From an uncultured Lachnospiraceae bacterium (GTDB taxonomy: Bacteria; Bacillota; Clostridia; Lachnospirales; Lachnospiraceae), in NCBI GenBank assembly GCA_902780405.1, contig CACZFI010000001.1, positions 124,001-188,000 of the forward strand: 64,000 nucleotides of DNA, in the 5' to 3' direction. How positions within the stretch are numbered: position 1 is the stretch's first letter; the number at the start of each line of letters is the position of its first letter. A model generated the notes under the pieces. It saw nothing but the letters and a program-made list of their open reading frames with translations, was not told the DNA's origin and did not search any database. Below are positions 8,414 through 17,429 of this stretch, in pieces. The position numbers were made by a program, and so were the translations under genes.

Positions 8414-10543
8414 ATGCTGGAATTTATCAGTAGTGACAGAAAAACATATGAGGAACGTCTTGAGGACGCCATATCAAAGATCCCGCTTTATACCAAGGAC
8501 TGGACCAATTTCAATCCTTCGGATCCAGGCATTACGATCTTAGAGGCACTTACCGGTTATGAGACCATCGCCCAGGACAGGATCGACAGGGTTCCCTTTG
8601 TGGTTCGCGAGAACCTCTTAAAACTGATGGGCTTTCGCATCAGAAAGGGCAGACCTGCGCGTCTTTTGCTCGGGGCAAGCGGTGTGACGGAGCCTGTGAC
8701 ACTCGCGGCCAATCACAGATTTGTGATCGGAGATTTAGTCTTTGAGACTGTGAAAAAAACAGAACTTACCGATGCGAGGATCATCGGGATCTATTCCAAA
8801 ACGCAGGAAGGATGGAGCAATCATTCCGTCCTTACCGACCTTGAAACCAGGGTTCCCGCGCATATCTTCGGAAAGAGGCCTGCGGCCGGTGATGCATTTT
8901 ATATGTACTTCAGCAAGCTTCCCGATCCGGGACAGGAACTGATCTCCTATGTGGAATTGAAGATGTCCGCCGACAGGAATCCCCTGACCGAGAAGATGAA
9001 GAATCCCTTCGCCGATGTGCGGTTTGAGGTGCTTACGGAGAGCGGATTTACAGAGTGTAAGGTCAGAGATTTTACCAGCGCCTTTCTTACAAGCGGAGAG
9101 CTTCGTATCCGCATGCCGGAAGAGCCGGCCGTTCTTACGGATACACTTCCCGGTGAACAGTCGGAAGATGCTCCCGATATGGAAGGATACGTGATCCGTG
9201 CTTACTTAAACGAGGCCAACTATGATGTGGCGCCGAGACTTACGGCCATTCATCCCTGCCTCTTTGAAGTATGGCAGAAGCTGTCTCTCTCCGAATCTTC
9301 GACTTACCAGCGCCTGTCCGATATCACGGTAAGGAGCGCTATGGCGGGAGAGTCTTACATCGATGTCTTCTGCAAGGAGGAGAAGGGAAGCTCCTACAGA
9401 AAATACGAATATACGCCCGCTTTTGACGAGGAGGGCAGATACTATACGGAAACCCTCGATACGGAAGGCTTCCACCATATCGACTTCGATAAGAGCCGCA
9501 CGGGATTCGGCCCGGAGCGCGTGAAAAACTGTGTCAAGGTTGTCTGCTATACCGAAGAGGTGATGCGAAAGTACGCCTTGGGACGTGTATACGGATATGA
9601 TGATCAGGAGATAAAGCTTCCGTTTAACCACCTGGTTGCGGAAGGGTTTTCCATCATCGCAAGAAGAGAGGACGGACAGGGAGGCTATCTCTACGACTTT
9701 GTGCGTCCCGATTACATCGGCGACGGTGCGCTTACCTATCATTTGCTCGAGAATGACGGCAGGATCATCATAGCGGATGCCGGTGACTTTATCGGTGCGG
9801 ATCTCTTCCTGGCGGGCGTTTCCGTCACCAAGGGAAGCGAGGGTAACATCAGGGGCGGCAATGAACTCCATACGGCAAGTGTGCTCCCTTACCCGGGCAT
9901 CACATTTGTCAATCCCGGTCCCGGTACGGGAGGCGCCAAAAGAGAAAAACTTGACGATGTAAGACGCAGATTCCTTACGGATATGGAACGTCCCTATACG
10001 GCCGTTACCGAGAGGGACTACGAACAGCTCGTACTTGAGACACCCGGACTGATCGTAAAGAAGGCGAGCGCCTATATGGATGTGGATAAGAATCTCGTCC
10101 GACTGGCAGTGCTTCCCGGCACGGATGAGGATTTTCCGAAGCTTTCGGAGTACTACAAGAAGATCATCATGGAGCACCTGGAGGGTCGAAGACTTTTATC
10201 CACCAGGATCGAACTGATGTCACCGGTCTACACCAGGATCAATGTCACGGGTACCGTATATGTGAAGCTGAACTACGAAAACAGTGTAGCCGATATCGAG
10301 CGTGTGATCCGCGAGAGAATCGACTATCTGAATACGGAGAAAAGGTTCGGAGAAAGACTTTCCTTTGATGATTGCTTCCATGCAATAGAGCTGCTTGATT
10401 GTGTGGAGAATGTCTATGACCTTTCCATACTTCCGCATAATCTGTCTTATGCAAAGATTGATGAGGCGGACATCGTACCGGATGCAAATTGTCTTCTGTA
10501 TCCGGGAGATATCAAGATTGAGGTCGTTACTTACGAGCGATAG
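8414..10543 (+). CDS. Baseplate J-like wedge protein 2
   Basis: A 709-aa second J-type wedge protein (Afp12-like). The N-terminus contains NFNPSDPGITILEALTGYE (residues ~36-54), a hallmark of putative baseplate assembly proteins in CIS and phage clusters. The C-terminal J core is seen at FVNPGPGTGGAKREKLDDVRR, TAVTERDYEQLVLE, and repeated alpha/beta segments such as RINVTGTVYVKLNYE. The start follows GGAAAGGAT. The 44-bp gap from the previous gene contains GTGACG but no convincing promoter. Confidence 0.9.
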   Translation: MLEFISSDRKTYEERLEDAISKIPLYTKDWTNFNPSDPGITILEALTGYETIAQDRIDRVPFVVRENLLKLMGFRIRKGRPARLLLGASGVTEPVTLAANHRFVIGDLVFETVKKTELTDARIIGIYSKTQEGWSNHSVLTDLETRVPAHIFGKRPAAGDAFYMYFSKLPDPGQELISYVELKMSADRNPLTEKMKNPFADVRFEVLTESGFTECKVRDFTSAFLTSGELRIRMPEEPAVLTDTLPGEQSEDAPDMEGYVIRAYLNEANYDVAPRLTAIHPCLFEVWQKLSLSESSTYQRLSDITVRSAMAGESYIDVFCKEEKGSSYRKYEYTPAFDEEGRYYTETLDTEGFHHIDFDKSRTGFGPERVKNCVKVVCYTEEVMRKYALGRVYGYDDQEIKLPFNHLVAEGFSIIARREDGQGGYLYDFVRPDYIGDGALTYHLLENDGRIIIADAGDFIGADLFLAGVSVTKGSEGNIRGGNELHTASVLPYPGITFVNPGPGTGGAKREKLDDVRRRFLTDMERPYTAVTERDYEQLVLETPGLIVKKASAYMDVDKNLVRLAVLPGTDEDFPKLSEYYKKIIMEHLEGRRLLSTRIELMSPVYTRINVTGTVYVKLNYENSVADIERVIRERIDYLNTEKRFGERLSFDDCFHAIELLDCVENVYDLSILPHNLSYAKIDEADIVPDANCLLYPGDIKIEVVTYER

Positions 10544-10549
10544 ACCGAC

Positions 10550-10578
10550 TTGAGAAGAAGCATAAAATCCATTATAAT
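10550..10578 (+). promoter_or_regulatory. Sigma-A-type promoter before the tail-protein-I gene
   Basis: TTGAGA (10550-10555) and a perfect TATAAT (10573-10578) are separated by exactly 17 bp. This fits the housekeeping sigma-A consensus. It lies in the gap after the second J-like gene and could give extra or separate transcription of the tail-protein-I, STAS and ATPase genes. Confidence 0.6.
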
Positions 10579-10595
10579 AGTTGCGGAGGATATCC

Positions 10596-11678
10596 ATGCC
10601 GAAGACAGTTTATTCCATCAAATTGAATCGTTTAAAGCGTTCCTACGGCGAGGGCTTTTCCATGGATGAGGATGCCTATCTCTATCCGGATGAGCAGGTG
10701 ATGACCCATCGGCTGTACATCGGACGGATTGACGGGGCTGATTTGGATGCCGAGTGGGGCAGACTTTTCATGCACGCAAGCCTTGCGGAAGAGCAGGTGC
10801 TTTACATTTACGCCTATGCAACCAACGAGCGCAATATCCGGCTCGGGGAAGAGGAAGTGGATATCGACGCATTTCTCACATCGGAGAATGTATCCGACAA
10901 ATCCAAGAAACTTCTGCTCACGCAGGAGGGCGGACTTCGGTTTGTAGGCAAGCATGACGTGCTCCTCTACGGATTAAAGGGCAGGTATCTGCACCTTTGC
11001 ATAGAGGTGATCGGTGAGGGCGGAGGATCTGTCGGTGGCATCAGAGTCGAGAGAGGATCGGATCAGTTCATGGAGGCTTTTCCGGAAATCTACCGCTCGG
11101 GCAACGAGTTCTTTCACCGCTATATCAGCGTATTCAACAGTCTGTACAATGATTTTGACGGCAATATCGACCGGCTTCCGGAACTGCTTGATCCGGCAGA
11201 GTGCCCGGACGTGCTGCTTCCCGTATATGCGGGTTGGCTCGGGATCGATGTGCAGGGCGATTTTATACCGCCGGATGCTTTAAGGGTACTTGTATCCGAA
11301 AGCTATGCCTTGAACCGTATGAAGGGAACCAAAGCCTGTCTTGCGAGGATCCTTGACATCGTGCTCGATGAGCCGGCTATCATCTTAGAGGCAAATCAGA
11401 TGCGCGAATACTCTGAGAATCCTGCATCGGAGGATGACATCTTTGATGTGACGGTTCTTGTGAAAAAGCAGTTATCCGAGAACGAACGCTATCAGCTCCT
11501 GTATCTTTTAGAGCAGTTTGTACCTGTTCGTTGTAATTTAAAACTTGAGATCTTCCGCGATTCCGGAATTCTCGACAACCGCGTATATCTCGATATGAAC
11601 GCACAGGTAGCGGAACTTGACCATGCAAGCTTAGACGAGTTCATCGGACTCGACGCATATACGATTTTGGAAGAATAA
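10596..11678 (+). CDS. Tail protein I-like baseplate/fibre-attachment protein
   Basis: A 360-aa protein resembling phage tail protein I as found in CIS clusters. The diagnostic region is FPEIYRSGNEFFHRYISVF, IDRLPELLDPAECPDVLLP, YAGWLGIDVQGDFIPPDALR, and NRMKGTKACLARIL (residues ~160-260). This family sits at the outer baseplate and can anchor fibres. I place the start at ATG 10596, with GGAGG at 10585-10589 as its ribosome site; the upstream in-frame TTG at 10581 would place that site inside the gene. No separate tail-fibre gene is visible nearby. Confidence 0.86.
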   Translation: MPKTVYSIKLNRLKRSYGEGFSMDEDAYLYPDEQVMTHRLYIGRIDGADLDAEWGRLFMHASLAEEQVLYIYAYATNERNIRLGEEEVDIDAFLTSENVSDKSKKLLLTQEGGLRFVGKHDVLLYGLKGRYLHLCIEVIGEGGGSVGGIRVERGSDQFMEAFPEIYRSGNEFFHRYISVFNSLYNDFDGNIDRLPELLDPAECPDVLLPVYAGWLGIDVQGDFIPPDALRVLVSESYALNRMKGTKACLARILDIVLDEPAIILEANQMREYSENPASEDDIFDVTVLVKKQLSENERYQLLYLLEQFVPVRCNLKLEIFRDSGILDNRVYLDMNAQVAELDHASLDEFIGLDAYTILEE

Positions 11679-11699
11679 CAACCGAAAGGAGAAAGTAAC

Positions 11700-11999
11700 A
11701 TGACGGTAAATGAAATCAAAAGCGAGGATCATATCACTCTCGAGATTGAGGGACGTGTGGACACCACGACGGCACCGGATCTTCAGAAGGCGGTACTTAC
11801 GGCTTTCCAGAAGACCAAGAATCTGATCCTTCAGTTTGAGAAAGTGGAGTATATCTCCAGTGCGGGACTTCGTTCCCTGTTGATCGGACAGAAGACGGCG
11901 ATGTCCAAGGGAGGAAAGATGGTAGTTACCGGCGCCAACGAGGCGGTTCTTGATGTCTTCAAGGTGACGGGCTTTATCAATATTCTGACGGTAGAGTAG
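11700..11999 (+). CDS. STAS-domain anti-sigma-factor-antagonist-type protein
   Basis: A 99-aa stand-alone STAS domain of the RsbV/SpoIIAA type. It shows LEIEGRVDTTTAPDLQKAV, LILQFEKVEYISSAGLRSLL and the C-terminal GANEAVLDVFKVTGF. The serine of the SSAGLR motif (residues 53-54) is where relatives are phosphorylated by a partner ATPase-kinase and dephosphorylated by a PP2C phosphatase. It lies 21 bp after the tail-protein-I gene and 9 bp before a GHKL ATPase gene, so it is physically inside the CIS operon. A SpoIIE/RsbU-like phosphatase is encoded at 62319. The partner-switching role is inferred from this trio. Confidence 0.9.
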   Translation: MTVNEIKSEDHITLEIEGRVDTTTAPDLQKAVLTAFQKTKNLILQFEKVEYISSAGLRSLLIGQKTAMSKGGKMVVTGANEAVLDVFKVTGFINILTVE

Positions 12000-12008
12000 A
12001 GGTAATAT

Positions 12009-12962
12009 ATGAAAAAAGCGAAGATCATTCTCTTAAGTTTAACGCTGATCGGCTACCTGGCTGCGACCGGATGTTTTCTGTACGGAGAAGATACGGCATT
12101 TTACATAGCAGTGGCCTGCTTCACGGTATGCATGGTAGCTTTCTTCATCGTCGCCATGGTCGAAAAGCACGATACAAAAGCGATAACGGATGATGCGTCG
12201 GAAGATGCAATCGGAGAGGAAACAAAAGATTCGCCGGATACGTCCGAGGATGAGACACCATCCGGGTCCTATGAAACGCAAGATCCCTTTTCGGTCGAAT
12301 CCCCGGCAGAGGCCTTTCATCCGGAGGTTGATGTTGAGGAATTGCAGGCGGAGCTTGCGGAGGCCGAGGCGGAGATCAGAGAGTTAAAGGCGGAACTTGC
12401 GGAAGCAAGAGCATCAGCCGAACGTCAGCTTGCCGAGGCTGCCGAGGAACAAAAGAAATCGGCGCAATCGAAAGTGGGCATGCTTCTCCCGGAGGGGCTG
12501 AAACCCAGAGACGAGCTTTCCACGATCAACATCGTAGATGTGGCGAAAAGTGTGGCAGACGAACTTCGAGAGCCGGCGCTTCGCGCAGGACTTCGTGTTC
12601 AGGTGTCCGCGACCGAGGGAGAGATCATGGTGAGAGCCGATGAAGGACTCCTCAGGGTGCTTTTCAGAAACATCGTGGACAATTCAATCAAATATATGAA
12701 CCGTCAAGGTAATCTGGTCATCACGCTATCTACGATAGGCGACGACCTTTTTGTGGTTTTAAAGGATAATGGCGAAGGACTGCCCGAGGAGGAAACAGGG
12801 CATATCTTCGAACTGAACTATCAGGGATCCAACAGGATCTCCGGCAACGGACTCGGTCTGGCACAGGCCAAGGCGGTTGTAAGCTACTATGGCGGCAATA
12901 TCTACGCAAAGTCCGTAAAGGGCGGCGGCATGGGAATCTATATCCAGCTGCCCACACTCTAA
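12009..12962 (+). CDS. Membrane-anchored GHKL ATPase / atypical sensor kinase
   Basis: A 317-aa protein. Two membrane helices occupy residues ~5-27 and ~31-55 with almost no loop. An acidic linker and an Ala/Glu-rich coiled coil (residues ~108-155) follow, then a histidine-kinase-type ATP-binding domain: N box RNIVDNSIKYMN, G1 DNGEGLP, F-box-like FELNYQGSN and G2 GNGLGLAQAK. I see no DHp helix or phospho-acceptor histidine before the ATPase domain and no response-regulator gene nearby. It may instead phosphorylate the adjacent STAS protein, like RsbW/SpoIIAB but membrane bound. A conventional histidine kinase with a diverged acceptor region remains possible. Confidence 0.85.
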   Translation: MKKAKIILLSLTLIGYLAATGCFLYGEDTAFYIAVACFTVCMVAFFIVAMVEKHDTKAITDDASEDAIGEETKDSPDTSEDETPSGSYETQDPFSVESPAEAFHPEVDVEELQAELAEAEAEIRELKAELAEARASAERQLAEAAEEQKKSAQSKVGMLLPEGLKPRDELSTINIVDVAKSVADELREPALRAGLRVQVSATEGEIMVRADEGLLRVLFRNIVDNSIKYMNRQGNLVITLSTIGDDLFVVLKDNGEGLPEEETGHIFELNYQGSNRISGNGLGLAQAKAVVSYYGGNIYAKSVKGGGMGIYIQLPTL

Positions 12963-12973
12963 GGGGGATATTC

Positions 12974-13234
12974 ATGGCACTCTTAAACAGCAATCTGTCC
13001 GATCGTTTGATGGACGCCAATAAAAGAGTCAATGCAGAAGCCAAAAAAGCGAACGACATCCAGCAGGATGCGGATGAGGACGAGATGGGCTACGCCTATC
13101 AGGATGAGCCTGCATTGGGATTTTTGAACGAGAATCCAGGTGTCTTTGCCAATAAAGACGACGAAAATGCCATCAATACCGCAAAAAGTGTTTTTGACAA
13201 GCAGGCGGTATTTCGGGTGAACAGTGATTCATAA
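12974..13234 (+). CDS. Small acidic protein of unknown function
   Basis: An 86-aa protein with a good AAGGGGG ribosome site 11 bp after the ATPase gene. It starts MALLNSNLSDRLMDANKR, likely helical, then becomes acidic and disordered (DADEDEMGYAYQDEP). No family is recognised and there is no membrane segment or signal peptide. It is the last gene before the cargo block, whose first gene is preceded by its own promoter-like motif. Small size and position would fit a chaperone, cap or regulatory partner, but nothing in the sequence decides this. Confidence 0.65.
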   Translation: MALLNSNLSDRLMDANKRVNAEAKKANDIQQDADEDEMGYAYQDEPALGFLNENPGVFANKDDENAINTAKSVFDKQAVFRVNSDS

Positions 13235-13248
13235 GCTGTGTGAGTTAT

Positions 13249-13270
13249 GTGACTTTCCGTATGTCATAAT
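13249..13270 (+). promoter_or_regulatory. GTGACT/extended -10 promoter-like motif, copy 1
   Basis: GTGACT (13249-13254) is followed 7 bp later by TGT and CATAAT (13265-13270), an extended -10-like element. The same layout (GTGACT, N7, TGN, A/T-rich hexamer) occurs before the genes at 30417, 34492 and 42711. Here the hexamer ends 48 bp before the ATG of the first giant cargo gene. It could be a shared promoter or activator site. Confidence 0.45.
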
Positions 13271-13318
13271 ACCGTATAACATATGGTTTTACGGAAAAGT
13301 TCAAAGGAGAGATGTGCC

Positions 13319-16300
13319 ATGGATCAATTATTACAGAATCAGCAAATAAACGAAAACTTGCAGCAAAACGTGCAGGAGAACGCATGGGAAGAAGAGGCGA
13401 AAGATTGGGCCGAAAAGAATCCCGAAGCCGCTCAGGCACTCATACAGGAAGACAATAAAGCAAAATCTCTTCTGACGGATAAAAGAAAAGGAGTTCTTAC
13501 GAGTATTGAAAACACTTTTGAACTCGAGGAAATCCAGAAAGTAAGCGAACCCACTACCATGAGCATGAAGTCCGAGTATGTGGAAAGCTTTCAGGAGAAA
13601 TCTCTGTTCAAATCCAGAGAGAGCAAGATCAAGAACAAAAAATCCAGACTGTATACGAAGAATCAAAATGCCGAGAAGATAGAGGCTACGCTTGAAGCGC
13701 AGAAAGAGATGCGTGATCTTAAGGCGGCCGCCAGAAGAAAGATCGGCGGAAAGCAGAGATTGCATCTGACCGTCGAACAGACGAGGGAGATCTCCGATGC
13801 GGCCTGGCTGCTTGCCGAACAGGATGCAGCAGAAGAACTCGCAGAACGGAGCAGAAAAGGACTTCTTGATGAATATGATGAGAAGGATTTAAGTGATCTT
13901 CGGGAGATCATTCGAGCAAAGGCTTTTGAGGCACGTATGTCCGAACTGTGTCAGACCAAATCCGGTTATAATGAATCGGGCACGGAAGTGACAGAGCATG
14001 CTAAGGAGGAAGCTTCGTTCAATCATGCGCTCGATATGACAAAACTGCTCTTAAACGAGAACATTACCGGCATCAATCTCTTCTCGGACGAGGAGCTGTG
14101 CGAGCACGCGGAGCAGATGGAAAAGGTTATGAAACTGACCAAGGCCTATCGCTCGGCTATTGACGGCTGCGCGGATTTTGCGAGCAGTATTCAGAAAATG
14201 CTGAAAGGAAAGGGTATTCTAATCGGTGACAACACGTTCAAAGAAGCCGATCATATCCTGGAACTTTCAAAAAGCAGACTGGAAATATTAGAGAGTATGT
14301 CGGATCTGTATCGTGTGCGAAAGATGATCGTTACGGATCCCTATTACAAGACACACTACAATGACGAGATTTCCATGAATGCTTCGGAAACCGACTCCCA
14401 TGAAAAGAAACACCTCGCGAAACTGCTTCGCACAAGCTATTATCTCGGAAAAAATCTCCAGAAGCTCGGTTCGGCCGAGGGTGAGGATCTTGCACCGGGA
14501 CTGGCGGAAACAGATGAATTCATGAAGCGGATGAATCAGGCAGCCAAGGGTGTTTCCTCGGAAGAATCCGATGGTTATGATTCCGAATACAGCAAGAAGC
14601 TTTCAGAGGAACATCAAGGAAGAATCAATCTTCTCCGGAAAAAGAAGGAAAGAGATTTTTCAGGCATTGATGCAAAGATCAAGGAAGAGTGTGTGAATTA
14701 CACTTCGGAAAAACTCCTGCTGTTTGATTATGCCGAGCAGATGAAAAAAGACGGGATGACCGATGAGGAGTTTGAGCAGACCTTCGACCTTAATACGCTT
14801 ACCATCAAGGCACCCTTGATGAGAGCCGGTTTTCAGAACTATATCAAAGAGGAGTCCAAGAAAATCGACGAGAATGATCCAAGGTTTTACAGCCTGTTCA
14901 GAGAGTATATGCGGTCGAAAGGTATGAGTGACGAGGAACTTGCCGAGGTTGTTGACGTCGAGAAAAAGACAATCAATAAGGTTTTCATAGAATCAGGTGA
15001 CCTTGCGCATTTTAAGGAGCGTGCGATTCTTCAGGTGTATGAAGAGCAGGCTTCTTCGATGCGTCGTGAAGTCGAAGAAAAGTACGATGTGGAAAAGGAA
15101 AAACTCAACGAAAAGTATGCGGGCCTTGTGCAGGAAGAAAACCTTGCTTACACCAGATCGCGTATGGATCTGAGGTCCAGAATAGAAAAGACCCTGGAGG
15201 AACTTGAATTCGAGCATAAGACGACACCCACGGAAGATCTTGAGATTAATCTTGAAACGGTACACAAAAAGAAGATCACCGGTGAAAACCTGTTTGCCTT
15301 TCATCCGGCCTTCAGTGCCAAGTATTCGGAACCCTATCTGGCGAAGCTGAAGATCGACAAGAACTACAGAAAACGCTTTCAAAAGACTAAGGATATTGTC
15401 AATGGTTCCGGTAATTTTCAATATATGAAAAAAGGCAAGGTACTCTTTTCGGGCGGAGACAATATGATGCGACAGGTGGATAATTTTGCCGGCTCAATGT
15501 ACGAAGATCTTACGGATGAGGAGCTCCTCGAGATGGTGGAGTTCATTAAAGCCGGAGAAAAGTCTACAGAGAAGACGACAGATGAAGAGCAAAAAATGCT
15601 GGATGATATGTATTTTACCGGTATGCAGGATTACTTTAAGCGGCAGATTGTGGGATTTCATTTGGCTTTAAATGTGATTGGAGATAAGATTGAGTTTATG
15701 CATCCGAAGGACATGCTTAAGTATTTTCTCGATAATCCCAAGATAAATGAGCCTCTGAGCTTTTGGACACCCTGTGCTACCAATTTCACACCGCATGCGC
15801 CCTACGAATTTATGAAAATTCACTCCGATAAAGACTTTTCTTTTATGGAGGATTATGTTCATTGCACAAATATAGCTTCGATGCTCTTTATGTTCCTGTC
15901 AGCATACAGGAACAGAGTTGCAAACAAATATCTCGGCGACGGGAAGGTGACAAGGGAGGCAAGGGAGAAATATCTACAGATCGCTGCCAAGATCCAAGAA
16001 AAAGAGGATTTGCTTAAAGATCTCAAGAAGAACGTAGATAAAAACAGTGACCGGATTCGAGAGATTGATGAAGAAATCGACCAGATGAAGGCAGAGCAGG
16101 CTTTCTACGATAAACTGAAAGATTCTCCCATGGCCGATATGATCGGTGACTATAAGGAGGGCGATACTGTTGTAGACGAAATGAATGACGAGATCGAACT
16201 CGATGAGAACCTGTTTGAGGATTTCAATTTTAACTACTTAGCACTACGTTCCGGTCATGATGCGATGAAAAAATCAGAGCACTGGAAGTTCGGCTCGACT

Positions 16301-16501
16301 TCGGAAGAAGAAAAAGAGAAGTATGTCAGAAGTGTGAAGAAGAGAGGACTTGATTTTACCTGGCGTGACGGAAGAAACGAACAGGATAAAAAGAGTATCA
16401 AAGAAGATAAAAAGAGACACGAAGGAGATATTGCCAAAGCGTTCCGGAAAAACAGAAAACTGATTGTGGAGTATGGCGGAGATCCGCTCGACTTTGATTA
16501 A
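13319..16501 (+). CDS. Candidate CIS cargo A (1060 aa, family 1)
   Basis: A 1060-aa soluble, mostly helical protein with no signal peptide or membrane segment. I start it at ATG 13319 (AAAGGAGAG at 13302-13310) because the resulting MDQLLQNQQ leader matches other large proteins here; an upstream ATG at 13283 has no ribosome site. Residues ~85-119 contain KSRLYTKNQNAE, nearly identical to cargo B. Residues ~244-350 hold the module ending in YRVRKMIVTDPYY. Residues ~660-900 share KKITGENLF, GGDNMMRQ, MHPKDML and APYEF with cargo B. The last ~160 residues are charged coiled coil. No catalytic family is recognised; the cargo role is inferred from the leader, modules and neighbours. Confidence 0.7.
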   Translation: MDQLLQNQQINENLQQNVQENAWEEEAKDWAEKNPEAAQALIQEDNKAKSLLTDKRKGVLTSIENTFELEEIQKVSEPTTMSMKSEYVESFQEKSLFKSRESKIKNKKSRLYTKNQNAEKIEATLEAQKEMRDLKAAARRKIGGKQRLHLTVEQTREISDAAWLLAEQDAAEELAERSRKGLLDEYDEKDLSDLREIIRAKAFEARMSELCQTKSGYNESGTEVTEHAKEEASFNHALDMTKLLLNENITGINLFSDEELCEHAEQMEKVMKLTKAYRSAIDGCADFASSIQKMLKGKGILIGDNTFKEADHILELSKSRLEILESMSDLYRVRKMIVTDPYYKTHYNDEISMNASETDSHEKKHLAKLLRTSYYLGKNLQKLGSAEGEDLAPGLAETDEFMKRMNQAAKGVSSEESDGYDSEYSKKLSEEHQGRINLLRKKKERDFSGIDAKIKEECVNYTSEKLLLFDYAEQMKKDGMTDEEFEQTFDLNTLTIKAPLMRAGFQNYIKEESKKIDENDPRFYSLFREYMRSKGMSDEELAEVVDVEKKTINKVFIESGDLAHFKERAILQVYEEQASSMRREVEEKYDVEKEKLNEKYAGLVQEENLAYTRSRMDLRSRIEKTLEELEFEHKTTPTEDLEINLETVHKKKITGENLFAFHPAFSAKYSEPYLAKLKIDKNYRKRFQKTKDIVNGSGNFQYMKKGKVLFSGGDNMMRQVDNFAGSMYEDLTDEELLEMVEFIKAGEKSTEKTTDEEQKMLDDMYFTGMQDYFKRQIVGFHLALNVIGDKIEFMHPKDMLKYFLDNPKINEPLSFWTPCATNFTPHAPYEFMKIHSDKDFSFMEDYVHCTNIASMLFMFLSAYRNRVANKYLGDGKVTREAREKYLQIAAKIQEKEDLLKDLKKNVDKNSDRIREIDEEIDQMKAEQAFYDKLKDSPMADMIGDYKEGDTVVDEMNDEIELDENLFEDFNFNYLALRSGHDAMKKSEHWKFGSTSEEEKEKYVRSVKKRGLDFTWRDGRNEQDKKSIKEDKKRHEGDIAKAFRKNRKLIVEYGGDPLDFD

Positions 16502-16529
16502 AATATTTCGATTCAGAAGAGAAAAAATC

Positions 16530-17426
16530 ATGATACAGGTGGCATTTGTACAACAAAATGAAAGAGCATTTTACCTTTCCTCCGTTCCGGAGGAGGTAAG
16601 GAAATCGGATCCCGTGCTGTTTGGGGCAGTTGACACCGAGGAGAACTTTGTCTGCGGTGTTTTAGCTGCGACGCTCTTTGAAGATGCATGGGAGATTTCC
16701 TACATTCAGGTAGCGGATGATTATCAGGGACAAGGAATTGCGGGTAGAATGATCCGGATGCTTAAACTCATGCTTTCGACCATGGGGATCGATACTGTAT
16801 ATGCGGATTATGTGCTTCACGGTGAAAAGGAAGAATCTGTTGCCGCTTTAGATCACATTTTAGATAGGGAAGGATTTCTCATTTCCGGAAAATCATCCAT
16901 CTACAAGGTGCCGGTCTGCGAGCCACTGTCCAGAATCTCGGATAAGATAGAACCGAATCCGCCGGCGACAATACTGTCGCTTGCACGTGTTTCCGGCAAG
17001 GTGTGGAGAGCGTTTCGCGAGCGTCTGATGCTGGTCGGTACCGACTATGACACGGAAGGACAGATCAAACAGTATGAGCGTTCTGTCTATATGGATCCGG
17101 GTGACATAGCGGCGTATGACCCAAACACATCCTTGATCTACATGGACGCAAGCGGTCGCCCTTCGGGCTGTCTGCTGTTTTCGCCGAAGGAGGACGAGGG
17201 CGTGCGGTTATCCTATCTGTGTATGCTTGAGGATACGATGGCAGCCAAGAAAGCGTTGATGAGTTTGTTTTATACGGGATTTCGCGCTGTTGCGGAAAGC
17301 TATGGCGAGGACACGATCCTCACGGTGAATCCCCAGAACCGTGTGTCGGAGCAGATTCTTACGAAGCTCGCCGGCGGACAGGAAGTAAAGTACGGTACAG
17401 TTATAGAAAGAATGATGGTGTTTTAA
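16530..17426 (+). CDS. Tandem GNAT-fold partner protein 1
   Basis: A 298-aa two-domain protein. The first domain is a GNAT acetyltransferase with the acetyl-CoA loop DYQGQGIAGRMI at residues ~64-75. The second domain (residues ~185-298) repeats the fold without a clear CoA loop; it contains VYMDPGDIAAYDP and SYLCMLEDTMAAKKALM. I use ATG 16530, which gives the MIQV start shared with the paralogue at 19836; an in-frame ATG at 16464 overlaps cargo A and lacks a ribosome site. It lies 28 bp after cargo A and 3 bp before cargo B. Whether it acetylates a cargo, chaperones it or protects the producer is not known. Confidence 0.8.
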   Translation: MIQVAFVQQNERAFYLSSVPEEVRKSDPVLFGAVDTEENFVCGVLAATLFEDAWEISYIQVADDYQGQGIAGRMIRMLKLMLSTMGIDTVYADYVLHGEKEESVAALDHILDREGFLISGKSSIYKVPVCEPLSRISDKIEPNPPATILSLARVSGKVWRAFRERLMLVGTDYDTEGQIKQYERSVYMDPGDIAAYDPNTSLIYMDASGRPSGCLLFSPKEDEGVRLSYLCMLEDTMAAKKALMSLFYTGFRAVAESYGEDTILTVNPQNRVSEQILTKLAGGQEVKYGTVIERMMVF

Positions 17427-17429
17427 TCT

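Noticed and set aside
9206..10177. 323-codon open frame on the minus strand
   Set aside because: It is fully antisense to the second J-like wedge gene, has no ribosome site, and its translation shows no family signature. Low stop-codon density opposite a Lys/Glu-rich gene explains it.
12009..12962. Ordinary two-component histidine kinase
   Set aside because: The ATPase domain fits, but no acceptor histidine helix is visible and no response regulator is nearby, whereas a STAS gene is directly adjacent. Kept as an alternative only.
1..13234. Prophage interpretation
   Set aside because: Baseplate genes are phage-like, but no capsid, portal, terminase, lysis, integrase or replication gene is present, while AAA+ ATPases and giant cargos fit a CIS.
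13283..13318. Upstream ATG for cargo A
   Set aside because: It has no ribosome site and would bury the AAAGGAGAG site and the conserved MDQLL leader inside the protein.
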